DNA of 64,000 nucleotides. Origin: Pseudomonas alcaliphila JAB1. GTDB taxonomy: Bacteria; Pseudomonadota; Gammaproteobacteria; Pseudomonadales; Pseudomonadaceae. Every line of letters begins with the position of its first letter. Position 1 is the first letter of the stretch. The notes under the pieces are model-generated. The model did not search any database and had not been told where the DNA came from. It was given only the letters and a program-made list of their open reading frames with translations. The stretch spans positions 682,001 to 746,000 of the forward strand of contig NZ_CP016162.1 of assembly GCF_001941865.1 (NCBI RefSeq), written 5' to 3'. This document shows, piece after piece, positions 38,022-46,625 of this stretch. The position numbers were made by a program, and so were the translations under genes.

Positions 38022-38636
38022 TCAGACCAGTTCCATCGCACTCATCCCGGCCAGACCCAGCAGTACCACGCCGCAGGCTGCGTAAGTCAGGCGGTGCCAG
38101 AGCAGCGACGCGGCGCGGCGGAACCAGTCCACCAGGCCGGCGCAGATGAAGCACCAGAGCAGTGAAGAAACCATGAAGCCGGCGAAGAATACCGCCAGGT
38201 GCGTCGGCGTTGGCTGGGCGACGCCGATGGCGGCCATCGCCCCGCCCATGGCGGCCCAGTAGACGATGTTCTGCGGGTTGGTCAGCGACAGCGTAGCGCC
38301 CGCGGCGAATGCGCTACCGGCGGCGACCTGACCATCGTCGCTGGGTTGCGGCGGGCGATGGGCGTCGCGCAGTGACTGATAACCGAGCCAGGCCAGGTAG
38401 AGCGCGCTGGCCAGCGTCAGCGGATAGCGAATCTGCGCGCTGTCGAGCAGCAACGCCAGGCCGGTCAGGCCCAGGGCGGCCCAGGTGGCATCGCCCACCA
38501 GCGAGCCGATCTGTACCAACAATGCCGGTTTGTAGCCGTCACGCAGCCCGCGGCGCAGGGTTTCGCTGAACACGGCACCCGGCGCGGCGTTGAAGACGAA
38601 GCCGAGGAGCATGGCGGCGAGGAAGAAGCTGAACAT
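38022..38636 (-). CDS. LysE/RhtB family amino-acid exporter
   Basis: 204 residues, start preceded by AAGGAC. It has six hydrophobic segments. The family N-terminal motif is FNAAPGAVFSETLRRGLRDG (about residues 15-34), corresponding to the PGP/GP-type signature, and LTNPQNIVYWAAMGG lies near the middle. Members export amino acids or related metabolites by proton antiport. The substrate cannot be assigned. It is monocistronic, with a long repeat-rich intergenic region upstream. Confidence 0.87.
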   Translation of the reverse strand: MFSFFLAAMLLGFVFNAAPGAVFSETLRRGLRDGYKPALLVQIGSLVGDATWAALGLTGLALLLDSAQIRYPLTLASALYLAWLGYQSLRDAHRPPQPSDDGQVAAGSAFAAGATLSLTNPQNIVYWAAMGGAMAAIGVAQPTPTHLAVFFAGFMVSSLLWCFICAGLVDWFRRAASLLWHRLTYAACGVVLLGLAGMSAMELV

Positions 38637-39161
38637 GGAGTGTCCTTACAAGGGGTGTGGCAGGGAAGCCTGATGTTCATAGCAGGTGGCGTGCCAGGCG
38701 CTGATAATAAAGTTTTCCACGGGGTCTGTGGGTATCTCTGTGGGTAAGCTGGTGGTGCTCTTCTGCTGGCCTCGTCGTGCGTCGTTCAGACCGTGCTGAC
38801 GAATATTTGAGCAACGGAATTTTTCCTTTGTGCACAGGGGGTTGACAATTTAGAAGGGCTTTTTGGGGCGGTTGTTGGTTGTCCACGATGTCTGTGGATA
38901 GTTTTGTTGGTAAGCGCTGTAAGCATTGCTGAGGGCTCGATGTGGCGGGTCTTTCAGCGCTTTGCTGATTTTTTGATCAGCGCCTTTGAAGGCTCGGGCG
39001 AGAGCGAGGGCGGGTCGAGTTGTCCAGTATTTTCGCCGGCCGCTCTGTCGGCACAGCAGGTTATCCCCGGATGTTGTTGGCAGGTCTGTGGATAAGCTGG
39101 TGGCAAGGCCATGAAGCGCCTGTCGGGCGGGCTCGAAGAGCAAGTGGCGAATTGCTCGCCA
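38637..39161. other. 525-bp intergenic region with DnaA-box-like repeats
   Basis: No convincing gene. It contains TTTCCACGG followed by TGTGGGTAA (38713-38747), TTGTCCACG followed by TGTGGATAG (38879-38903), and TTATCCCCG followed by TGTGGATAAGC (39061-39097). The right-hand members are followed by related tracts such as AAGCTGGTGG. This is the same repeat type as at 35901-36128. A 97-codon minus-strand frame (38850-39143) passes through two of the repeats and is not supported otherwise. Confidence 0.6.
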
Positions 39162-40076
39162 TTATTGTGGCTGCAGCGCGCCGAGCTGTGTCGAGCGGCC
39201 GAGCAGTTGCAAGGCGCGATCCGGGTAGTCGGTGATCAGACCGTTGGCGCCCATTTCCAGCAATCGCCGCATTTCCGGTTGTTCGTTGATCGTCCACAGC
39301 TGTATGTGCAAGCCACGCGTCTGTGCATTGCGTATAAGGCGCGGGGTGGCCAGGGTCAGGCCGCTGTGCTGGGGAGGAATCTGCAGCACTGGATAGGAGG
39401 GCGACAGCAGGTCGCTCAGTCCCAGCCAATTCAGCGCCAGCAGCAGGCGCACCGAAACCGGTCCGGCCGAGGTGGCGACCTCCGGGCAGAGCTCACGAAA
39501 GCGCTTGAGGCTGCGCTCATGAAAGCTGCCGACGATGACCCGATCGAGTTGGTCATAAGCCGCCAGCATTTCGCAGAGCACAGCTTCCATGCCGACATCG
39601 GGCACCTTGATTTCGAGCGCCTTGGGAATCAATGGGAAGCGCTCGAACACCTCTTCCAGCGCGGCGATGCGCGTACCCTGGCCACGGTAGGGATAGCTCT
39701 GGCCACCATCGGCCGTCCATTTGTAGCCGGCATCGAGCGCTTGCAGCTCCGCGAGGCTGAAATGCGCGACCGGGCCCTGGCCATTGGTGGTGCGTTCCAG
39801 GGTTTCATCATGGATCACCACCAGTTTGGCATCCTGACTCAGGTGCAGATCCATCTCCAGCATGTCGACGCCGAGGGCAGCGGCGCGTTCGAAGGCGAAC
39901 AGGGTGTTCTCCGGCCACAGCCCCTTGCCACCGCGATGGGCGATCACCAGAGGGCGTTCGCCGAGGTCTTCGAGCACCGCAGGCATGCTCGCCTGACGGC
40001 TGGTCAGCGTCAGTACCAGCACGATGATGCCGATCAGCAGCAGCGGGACGAGCAGAAATCGGGTGAAGCGCAGCAT
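39162..40076 (-). CDS. Glycerophosphodiester phosphodiesterase family protein
   Basis: 304 residues from ATG 40076, giving a clean N-terminal anchor (MLRFTRFLLVPLLLIGIIVL); 28 upstream codons are in frame. The catalytic TIM barrel has PLVIAHRGGKGLWPENTLFAF (His and Arg of the HRG motif) and MLEMDLHLSQDAKLVVIHDE, with the metal-binding Glu/Asp and the second catalytic His. The enzyme hydrolyses deacylated phospholipids to glycerol 3-phosphate and an alcohol. It is membrane-anchored with the domain probably periplasmic. Monocistronic. Confidence 0.9.
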   Translation of the reverse strand: MLRFTRFLLVPLLLIGIIVLVLTLTSRQASMPAVLEDLGERPLVIAHRGGKGLWPENTLFAFERAAALGVDMLEMDLHLSQDAKLVVIHDETLERTTNGQGPVAHFSLAELQALDAGYKWTADGGQSYPYRGQGTRIAALEEVFERFPLIPKALEIKVPDVGMEAVLCEMLAAYDQLDRVIVGSFHERSLKRFRELCPEVATSAGPVSVRLLLALNWLGLSDLLSPSYPVLQIPPQHSGLTLATPRLIRNAQTRGLHIQLWTINEQPEMRRLLEMGANGLITDYPDRALQLLGRSTQLGALQPQ

Positions 40077-40147
40077 GGGCCGGGTCTCGAAAGCGGTTCG
40101 GGACTTTGTGCCCCAGCGCAGGGGCGTTGGCAAGTGCAACGGCAAAC

Positions 40148-40198
40148 GCCGGTAGCGCACCGCTACCGGCAGTGTCTGCGATGTACGCGTCTACATCG
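40148..40198. terminator. Tandem stem-loops downstream of the ure accessory operon
   Basis: GCCGGTAGCG-CAC-CGCTACCGGC (40148-40170) is a perfect 10-bp stem, and CGATGTA with TACATCG (40179-40198) a second one. They lie between the ureJ stop and the phosphodiesterase start. Neither has a T run in the minus direction, so termination may be Rho-assisted. Confidence 0.45.
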
Positions 40199-40259
40199 GT
40201 GCGCTGCGCGCCGCGCGGACACCCACGATGGTGACCTGTACCTCAGGAGCTATCGGCGC

Positions 40260-40832
40260 TTAGCTGGCCAGCAGCCAGACGCCAGTGGCGGCCGACGCAG
40301 CGCCAGCGATGCGTACCAGCGGTGCGGCTGCTTGTGGCAGAAAGCGCACCAGGGCGAAACCGATGGCGTGCAGCGCGGCCGTGGCGACGATAAAGCCGAT
40401 GGCATAACCGAAGGGGCTGGCCAGATCCGGCAGCTCCAGACCGTGGGCGACGCCGTGGGTCAGGGCGAAGAGGGCGGTCAGGGCGACGGATACCGCCATC
40501 GGCAGACGTGCAGCCACGGCTACCAGCAGGCCGAAGGCCAGCACCGAGCCGGCGATGCCGGTTTCCATCAGCGGTATTTCCACACCGGCGAAGCCGAGAA
40601 GGCCGCCGACCAGCATGCTGCCGACGAAGGTCGCCGGCAGCGCCCAGCGTGCTGCGCCACTCTGCTGCGCGGCCCACAGGCCGACGGCGAACATCGCCAG
40701 TAGGTGATCCAGGCCGAACACCGGGTGGGCCAGGCCGGCCATGATCCCGGAATCGCCATGCCCTGGGTGGGCGAAGGCCAGTGCCGGGGTGCAGAACAGG
40801 GCGATGGCGTAGAGGGTTTTACGCAGATTCAT
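40260..40832 (-). CDS. ureJ: HupE/UreJ family nickel permease-like protein
   Basis: 190 residues, start preceded by AAGGAG. A signal or first membrane segment (MNLRKTLYAIALFCTPALAF) leads to HPGHGDSG and then HPVFGLDHLLAM, the metal-binding signature of HupE/UreJ. Five or six hydrophobic segments follow. The family is thought to transport nickel for urease or hydrogenase. Its position immediately after ureG supports urease. It is the last gene of the ureE-F-G-J run. Confidence 0.88.
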   Translation of the reverse strand: MNLRKTLYAIALFCTPALAFAHPGHGDSGIMAGLAHPVFGLDHLLAMFAVGLWAAQQSGAARWALPATFVGSMLVGGLLGFAGVEIPLMETGIAGSVLAFGLLVAVAARLPMAVSVALTALFALTHGVAHGLELPDLASPFGYAIGFIVATAALHAIGFALVRFLPQAAAPLVRIAGAASAATGVWLLAS

Positions 40833-40854
40833 GAGTATCTCCTTGAATGGGGAA

Positions 40855-41469
<615 letters not shown>

Positions 41470-41485
41470 GTGCTGATGTTCCTCG

Positions 41486-42160
41486 TCAGGAGCGGAAGAG
41501 ACGTGAGTACTGGCGCTCGTGCGCCATGCTCGCCAGGGCCAGGCCGAAGGCGGCGCTGCCCCAGTGTTCGGGGGAAAGGCTGGCGGCCTGTCGCTGGGCC
41601 GCATCAAGCTGCGGCAGCAGGCAACTGGTCAGGCGTTGGGCGGCCTGCTGGCCCAGCGGCAGCACCTTCATCAGTACGGCCAGCTGGTTTTCCAGCCAGC
41701 CCCAGAGCCAGGCAGCCAGAGCGTCGTCCGGGGTGATCTGCCAGGCGCGTGCGGCCAGCGCCCAGGCCAGTGCCAGGCCGGGCTCGTCCTGCGCGGCAAG
41801 TGCTTCACGCGCTGCCTCGTCCAGTTCGGGCAGGCCTTCGAGCAGTTGCCGTAGCGAATAACCCATCTGCCGGCTTTCCAGCGCCAGTTCGCGGGTTTCC
41901 CGGCTGGCGCGGTGCTGTTCGGCCAGTTCCTGCAGGCGTGTCCAGTCGCACTCGTCCGCCGCACGGCAATGCGCAAGCAGCAGCGGTGCTTCGAAGCGGG
42001 CGAGGTTGAGGGTGAGCTGATCGGCCAGCCAGCGCTCGGCGCTGCTTTCATCATGCACCAGGCCGCTGTCGATGGCCCATTCCAGGCCTTGCGAGTAGCT
42101 GTAGCCGCCAATGGGGAGTTGCGGGCTGGCCAGGCGCAGCAATGCCCAGGCCGGTTTCAT
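41486..42160 (-). CDS. ureF: Urease accessory protein UreF
   Basis: 224 residues from ATG 42160; upstream in-frame codons overlap ureE and are rejected. All-helical protein with the family opening [20 protein letters not shown] and the C-terminal [18 protein letters not shown]. UreF links UreG to the UreD-apo-urease complex and gates GTP hydrolysis during nickel delivery. It lies 37 bp after ureE and 16 bp before ureG. Confidence 0.95.
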   Translation of the reverse strand: MKPAWALLRLASPQLPIGGYSYSQGLEWAIDSGLVHDESSAERWLADQLTLNLARFEAPLLLAHCRAADECDWTRLQELAEQHRASRETRELALESRQMGYSLRQLLEGLPELDEAAREALAAQDEPGLALAWALAARAWQITPDDALAAWLWGWLENQLAVLMKVLPLGQQAAQRLTSCLLPQLDAAQRQAASLSPEHWGSAAFGLALASMAHERQYSRLFRS

Positions 42161-42197
42161 GCCCAGGCCCCGGTGCGCGTAGTCGGCGTGGCTCGGC

Positions 42198-42698
42198 TCA
42201 CTTGCGCACACCGAACTGGTGCAGGCGCGGGCCGTAGTTGAATTCCTCGTCGCCGTGATGGGAGTGATGGTGGCCGCCACCATAGGCGCCCTGTTCGGGC
42301 TGGTAGGGCGCTTGGACGGCTTCGACCGTCGCGCCGAGCTGCTCGAGCATGGCCTTGAGCACATAGTCGTCGGGCAGGCGCAGCCAGCCGTCGCCCAGTT
42401 GCAGGGCGACATGGCGGTTGCCCAGGTGATAGGCGGCGCGCATCAGCTCGAACGGGCTGGCGCAGGTGACATGCAGCAGCGGCTCGGCCTTGGCCCTTAC
42501 GCGTACGATGCGTCCGTCCTTGGCTTGCAGGCATTCGCCGTCGGCCAGCGCCGGTTGGCCGCGCTCGAGAAACAGGCCGACTTCTTCACCACTGGTGGTG
42601 AAACAGCGCAGGCGGCTTTTGCTGCGCGCTTCGAAGGTCAGTTCCAGTTCAGCGTCGCAGGTATTTTGCGGCGCGATTCGGGCGTGGATCACCAGCAT
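42198..42698 (-). CDS. ureE: Urease accessory nickel metallochaperone UreE
   Basis: 166 residues. The N-terminal peptide-binding domain and central metallochaperone domain (LLHVTCASPFELMRAAYHLG, GNRHVALQL) are intact. The C-terminus is a histidine-rich nickel-binding tail, GGGHHHSHHGDEE. It delivers nickel to UreG. It is the first gene of the ureE-F-G-J run. No ureA, ureB, ureC or ureD lies in the window, as in P. aeruginosa, where the accessory genes are separate from the structural operon. Confidence 0.95.
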   Translation of the reverse strand: MLVIHARIAPQNTCDAELELTFEARSKSRLRCFTTSGEEVGLFLERGQPALADGECLQAKDGRIVRVRAKAEPLLHVTCASPFELMRAAYHLGNRHVALQLGDGWLRLPDDYVLKAMLEQLGATVEAVQAPYQPEQGAYGGGHHHSHHGDEEFNYGPRLHQFGVRK

Positions 42699-42810
42699 CT
42701 GTGTTTATTCCGGGGCAATGTGCCCGGAAATAGTGCAAGTGGCTTGCCAAGGCTGGAGAGTGGCGCAAGGCAGCGCATTTCTGCGTGCTGTGGATAACTT
42801 GGCGAGGCGG

Positions 42811-43512
42811 TCAGGATTTATTTGGTGCGTTTTCGCTGTTAGTGCGCGATTTTGGTGCGTGCTGCTCGGAAGGCTTGCCCGGGCCCAGCCAATGCTTGCC
42901 ACCGACCATGATGAAGCGCAGCTGCTGAATGACCTTGGCTTCTGCCGTGAGGTGCGCCGGCAGGGTTTCAGCGGGCGGGTCGATCAGTTCGGGCAGGGTG
43001 GCGAATACCGTCTTCACCACCAGATCCGACACCACGTCGAGCGCTGCATCATCGAGGTGCGGCATGCGGTTCATCAGCTTGAGGTCGGCGGCCAGGTCGC
43101 TGGTGATGCGTTCGCGCAGGGCCGCAACGGCCTGGCGCACCGCTTGTGAGCCGCCGTACTGCTCGCGGGCGAGAAAGAGGAACTGAGCGCGATTGGCAGC
43201 CACTTCGGCGAGGAAGATACGCACCGAGGCGTCGATCATGCCGCGCATCTCGAACTCATGGCGGCGCACCTGGCGGATCGCCGCACGGAAGGTTTCGCCC
43301 ACCTCTGCCACCAGCGCCAGGCCCAGTTCGTCCATATCGGCGAAGTGACGATAGAAACCGGTGGGCACGATACCGGCAACGCGCGTCACCTCGCGCAGGC
43401 TCAGGCTGCCAAAGCCACGCCCGCTCTCCATCAGGGTGAGGGCGGCGTCCATCAGGGACTGGCGAGTCTGCTGCTTCTGTTCGGCGCGTGGCGTCATGCG
43501 AAATCGGGTCAT
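42811..43512 (-). CDS. desT: TetR-family regulator DesT
   Basis: 233 residues from ATG 43512; the exact start is uncertain because ATG 43497 and GTG 43527 are also possible and none has a clear ribosome-binding site. The HTH is in SLREVTRVAGIVPTGFYRHFAD. DesT of P. aeruginosa binds saturated and unsaturated acyl-CoAs and controls the desCB desaturase operon. The same divergent arrangement with desC-desB, and ureE next on the other side, supports orthology. A palindrome matching a DesT operator lies in the divergent promoter. Confidence 0.88.
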   Translation of the reverse strand: MTRFRMTPRAEQKQQTRQSLMDAALTLMESGRGFGSLSLREVTRVAGIVPTGFYRHFADMDELGLALVAEVGETFRAAIRQVRRHEFEMRGMIDASVRIFLAEVAANRAQFLFLAREQYGGSQAVRQAVAALRERITSDLAADLKLMNRMPHLDDAALDVVSDLVVKTVFATLPELIDPPAETLPAHLTAEAKVIQQLRFIMVGGKHWLGPGKPSEQHAPKSRTNSENAPNKS

Positions 43513-43573
43513 TGAGCGATGCCGCACTCTAGCAAATGCACGGCGCCAGCGTCGAACCGCGCGGATGTAGTTT

Positions 43574-43591
43574 GGTGAACGACTGTTGACT
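43574..43591. promoter_or_regulatory. Probable DesT operator in the desT-desC intergenic region
   Basis: GGTGAACGACTGTTGACT is an imperfect 18-bp palindrome (GTGAAC against GTTGAC) of the AGTGAAC-N4-GTTCACT type expected for DesT/FabR regulators. It lies between the divergent desT and desC starts. A second partial element, GTGCACAAGTGTTCACT, occurs at 43617-43633. Confidence 0.6.
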
Positions 43592-43644
43592 GAAATGCAG
43601 GCTGTCTGTCAGCCTTGTGCACAAGTGTTCACTGGATTCTGCTT

Positions 43645-44733
43645 ATGGCTCTGCTTTCCCTGTCACTGGCGCGGCATGTCGCCCGCGGTCTGCAACCGCT
43701 GCGCCGACTCTGTGCGGCCGGTTGGTTGCGTGAGGCGGATGTCGATCTGTGCTTGCGCCTGCTACACCCGGCGCTGCGCCTCAACCGCGTATTCGCCAGG
43801 GTCGAGGCGCGCCGCTGGGTGGCCGACGACGTGCTGGCAATTGAGCTGCGCTGCAATGGCAATACACGGGACTGGCGAGCCGGGCAGCATGTCCAGCTGT
43901 ATCTGGAGCAGGACGGCGTGCGTCACGGGCGCAGTTACAGTCTGACGTCGGTGGCTGCCGACGGGCGCATCGAGCTTGCGATCAAACGCCAGCCGGGCGG
44001 GCGCCTGTCCAATGTGCTGCTCGATCATCTGGAGGTGGGTGAGGTGGTCGAGTTGGGTCAGGCATTCGGCGATTTCGCCTGGCCACAGGAGCAGGGCGCC
44101 GTGCTGTTGCTGGCGGCTGGCAGTGGCATCACGCCGTTGCTCGGTTTGTTGCGTGATGCACTGGCGCGTGGCTTTTCTGCGCCGGTGACGCTGCTGCATC
44201 AGGTACGTCGCCGGGGGCAGCAGGCCTTTGCCGAAGAGCTGCAGGCGCTGGCTGCGCGCTACACCAACTTCCAGGTGCGCTGGGCCTTCAGTGGTGAGGA
44301 TGGTGGCCGCCTGACGGCCGAACAGCTGGCGGCGCTGCCGGGCGCGCACCTGTTGATATGCGGCCCGCGTGGTTTCGTCGATCAGGCGTGCGGCTGGTGG
44401 CGCGACGCCGGGCGCGGGCGCAGCCTGCAGGCGGAAAGCTTCAGTCCACTGCCGGTGCTGGCTGAGGCCGATACCGGCGAGGTTCGTCTGCGCTTTGCGC
44501 GCAGCGGCCAGCAGGTTTCGGGCAACGGCAATGCCAGTCTGCTGGAGCAGGCCGAGGCCAGCGGGCTGCGCCCGGCTCATGGCTGTCGCCAAGGCATCTG
44601 CACCAGCTGCACCTGCCTGCTGCTGGCCGGCACGGTGCGCGATCTGCGCAGCGGTGAGCTGTTCGCCGAGCCGGGGCAGCCCATCCGTCTATGTGTCAGC
44701 GCCCCGCATGGGGATGTGGAGGTCGATCTGTGA
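43645..44733 (+). CDS. desC: Ferredoxin reductase-type electron donor for the desaturase
   Basis: 362 residues from ATG 43645; a TTG ten codons upstream is an alternative. Layout: N-terminal helical segment, FAD-binding barrel (about 45-145, with HGRSYSLTS), NAD(P)-binding domain (about 150-260, with LLLAAGSGITPLLGLL) and a C-terminal plant-type [2Fe-2S] ferredoxin domain (GCRQGICTSCTC and a distal Cys in RLCVS). It passes electrons from NAD(P)H to the DesB desaturase. Its stop overlaps the desB start as GTGA. Confidence 0.9.
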   Translation: MALLSLSLARHVARGLQPLRRLCAAGWLREADVDLCLRLLHPALRLNRVFARVEARRWVADDVLAIELRCNGNTRDWRAGQHVQLYLEQDGVRHGRSYSLTSVAADGRIELAIKRQPGGRLSNVLLDHLEVGEVVELGQAFGDFAWPQEQGAVLLLAAGSGITPLLGLLRDALARGFSAPVTLLHQVRRRGQQAFAEELQALAARYTNFQVRWAFSGEDGGRLTAEQLAALPGAHLLICGPRGFVDQACGWWRDAGRGRSLQAESFSPLPVLAEADTGEVRLRFARSGQQVSGNGNASLLEQAEASGLRPAHGCRQGICTSCTCLLLAGTVRDLRSGELFAEPGQPIRLCVSAPHGDVEVDL

Positions 44734-45812
44734 CGGCTCGTGTTGATCGTGAGTTGAACCCCGCCGAGCTCGAAGCCTTCGGTCAGGAGCTGGACGCGTT
44801 GCGTCAGCGCACCCTGGCTGATCTGGGCGAGGCCGATGCGCGCTATATCCGCCGTGTACGTGGTGTGGTGCGCCTGTGCTGCTGGAGTGGCCGTGCGCTG
44901 CTGATGCTGGGCTGGTTTCCGCCGACCTGGCTGCTCGGCACCTTCTTGCTGGGGCTGGGCAAGATTCTCGAGAACATGGAGCTGGGCCACAACGTGATGC
45001 ACGGCCAGTACGATTGGATGAACGACCCGGAATTTGCCGGGCGCCAGTACGAATGGGACATCGTCGGGCCGGCCGATTTCTGGCGGCATACGCATAACCA
45101 TGTGCATCACACCTACACCAACGTGCTGGGCATGGACGATGACGTCGGCTACGGCGTGGTGCGCCTGTTCCCCGAGCAGCGTTGGAAGCCGTTCTACCGC
45201 TGGCAACCCTTGTGGGTGACGATCCAGGCGCTGCTGTTCCAGTACGCCGTGGCCATCCAGCACCTGCGCCTGGACAAGCTGGTGAAAGGCCGCATCAGCA
45301 AGGAGGAGGTGCGGCCGCTGGCACGTCAGTTCGGCGCCAAGCTGGCGCGGCAGTGGGGCAAGGACTATCTGCTGTTTCCGCTGCTGGCCCTGCTGCTCGG
45401 CGCCAATGCACTGGCCGTACTGACCGGCAATCTGGTGGCCAACCTGCTGCGCAATCTGTGGACCTTTCTGGTGATCTTCTGCGGCCATTTCACCGAGAAG
45501 GCGGCGGTGTTTGCACCCGAAGTATTGGAAGGGGAGACGCGTGGGCACTGGTACCTGCGCCAACTGCGCGGTTCCAGCAACCTGTCCGGCGGGCCGCTGC
45601 TGCATATCCTGACCGGCAACCTCAGCCATCAGATCGAGCATCACCTGTTCCCCGATCTGCCCGCACGGCGCTATGCCGAACTGGCGCGTGAGGTGCGCCT
45701 GATCGCCGAACGTTACGGTCAGCATTACAACTGCGGTACCTTGTGGGGGCAATTTTCGACCGTGCTGCGGCGTATCTGGATCTACCGTTTACCCGCTGCC
45801 GGGATGGCGTGA
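44730..45812 (+). CDS. desB: Membrane acyl-CoA delta-9 fatty acid desaturase
   Basis: 360 residues from GTG 44730, preceded by GGAGG. The three histidine boxes of membrane di-iron desaturases are present: GHNVMH (about residue 87), HTHNHVHH (about 120) and QIEHHLF (about 301). Hydrophobic segments lie around 50-80 and 215-250. It introduces a double bond into saturated acyl-CoA chains derived from exogenous lipids, using electrons from DesC, under DesT control. The preference for acyl-CoA comes from the P. aeruginosa orthologue, not from this sequence. Confidence 0.92.
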   Translation: MTARVDRELNPAELEAFGQELDALRQRTLADLGEADARYIRRVRGVVRLCCWSGRALLMLGWFPPTWLLGTFLLGLGKILENMELGHNVMHGQYDWMNDPEFAGRQYEWDIVGPADFWRHTHNHVHHTYTNVLGMDDDVGYGVVRLFPEQRWKPFYRWQPLWVTIQALLFQYAVAIQHLRLDKLVKGRISKEEVRPLARQFGAKLARQWGKDYLLFPLLALLLGANALAVLTGNLVANLLRNLWTFLVIFCGHFTEKAAVFAPEVLEGETRGHWYLRQLRGSSNLSGGPLLHILTGNLSHQIEHHLFPDLPARRYAELAREVRLIAERYGQHYNCGTLWGQFSTVLRRIWIYRLPAAGMA

Positions 45813-45831
45813 CTCGCGTGAAAGGCATAAA

Positions 45832-45855
45832 AAAGCCCGGCATGCGCCGGGCTTT
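45832..45855. terminator. Bidirectional terminator between desB and the repeat-protein gene
   Basis: AAAGCCCGGC-ATGC-GCCGGGCTTT, a perfect stem with an A run on the left and T's on the right, serves the convergent genes at 45812 and 45874. Confidence 0.85.
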
Positions 45856-45873
45856 GGGGTGTGACGACAGGGC

Positions 45874-46353
45874 TCAGGCCGTGTGGCCACGCTGCTCGAT
45901 CAGGCGATCGGAACCACCCTCGGCCAGCTGAACACGCTGGGCGCCCGGCGTGCGCTCGTAGCCGCCTTCGGCCAGCTGGGTGCGCTGTGCGCCCGGGGTA
46001 CGGTCGGAGCCGTCTTCGGCCAGCTGCAGGCGTTGCGCGCCGGGGGTGCGGTCATAACCGCCTTCGGCCAGCTGAACGCGCTGAGCGCCCGGAGTACGCT
46101 CATAGCCGCCTTCTACCAGTTGGATGCGCTGGGCACCTGGGGTGCGCTCATAGCCACCTTCGGTCAGTTGGATGCGTTGAGCGCCCGGCGTGCGGTCGGA
46201 GCCGTCTTCGGCGAGCGGTGCGATGGGTTGCTGTTGTACCTGGCTGTCCTTGGCTTCGCCCACCAGTGGGAAGGGCGCGCTGCTCGGAGCGGCGAATACG
46301 CTGGTGGTGATAAGGCTAAGGGCCAGAGTGGCGAGAGTCAGTTGAGCTTTCAT
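45874..46353 (-). CDS. Secreted protein made of 16-residue RTPGAQR repeats
   Basis: 159 residues from ATG 46353, preceded by AAGGAG; the signal peptide MKAQLTLATLALSLITTSVF ends near AAPS. Residues 49-150 are a tandem array with RTPGAQR at 54, 70, 86, 102, 118 and 134, joined by IQLTEGGYE-like or LAEDGSD-like spacers. The C-terminus is GGSDRLIEQRGHTA. The repeats are about 48 bp at the DNA level. I do not recognise a characterised family; similar AEGGxDR-type proteins occur in Pseudomonas. Low hydrophobicity and polar repeats suggest a periplasmic or secreted extended protein. No function can be assigned. Confidence 0.8.
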   Translation of the reverse strand: MKAQLTLATLALSLITTSVFAAPSSAPFPLVGEAKDSQVQQQPIAPLAEDGSDRTPGAQRIQLTEGGYERTPGAQRIQLVEGGYERTPGAQRVQLAEGGYDRTPGAQRLQLAEDGSDRTPGAQRTQLAEGGYERTPGAQRVQLAEGGSDRLIEQRGHTA

Positions 46354-46625
46354 GTCGATGTCTCCTTGGGGAGTAATAAGTGGCGTCGGAGTCAATTCTT
46401 GAGGACATGAGCGCAGATAAGAACTTGACTGACCTGATAGTGAACATCAATGCCCTCAATACTTGATTAGAAGGCTCTAGGACGTGGCTTCTGGTGCGCC
46501 ATCAAGTGCGCGTCGGAGAGTTCTCATGGTGTCGCGCAGGGGGCCGGGCGCGCGTATGCTTGGCGACCCTTGCGGGTCGTGCTCGATCCGTCCTCTTTTG
46601 CAGTTCCCTGGAGGCAGGCTCAGCA

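Noticed and set aside
35901..39097. Clustered DnaA-box-like sequences considered as a replication origin
   Set aside because: There is no AT-rich unwinding region, and no dnaA, dnaN, gidA or rpmH nearby; the boxes are spread over 3 kb.
38850..39143. 97-codon minus-strand frame in the repeat-rich intergenic region
   Set aside because: It runs straight through two DnaA-box-like repeats, has low-complexity composition and no supporting start signal. It is described as non-coding repeat sequence instead.
45925..46212. 48-bp repeats near 46 kb considered as a CRISPR array
   Set aside because: The repeats are contiguous in a reading frame with a signal peptide and have no spacers; they encode protein repeats.
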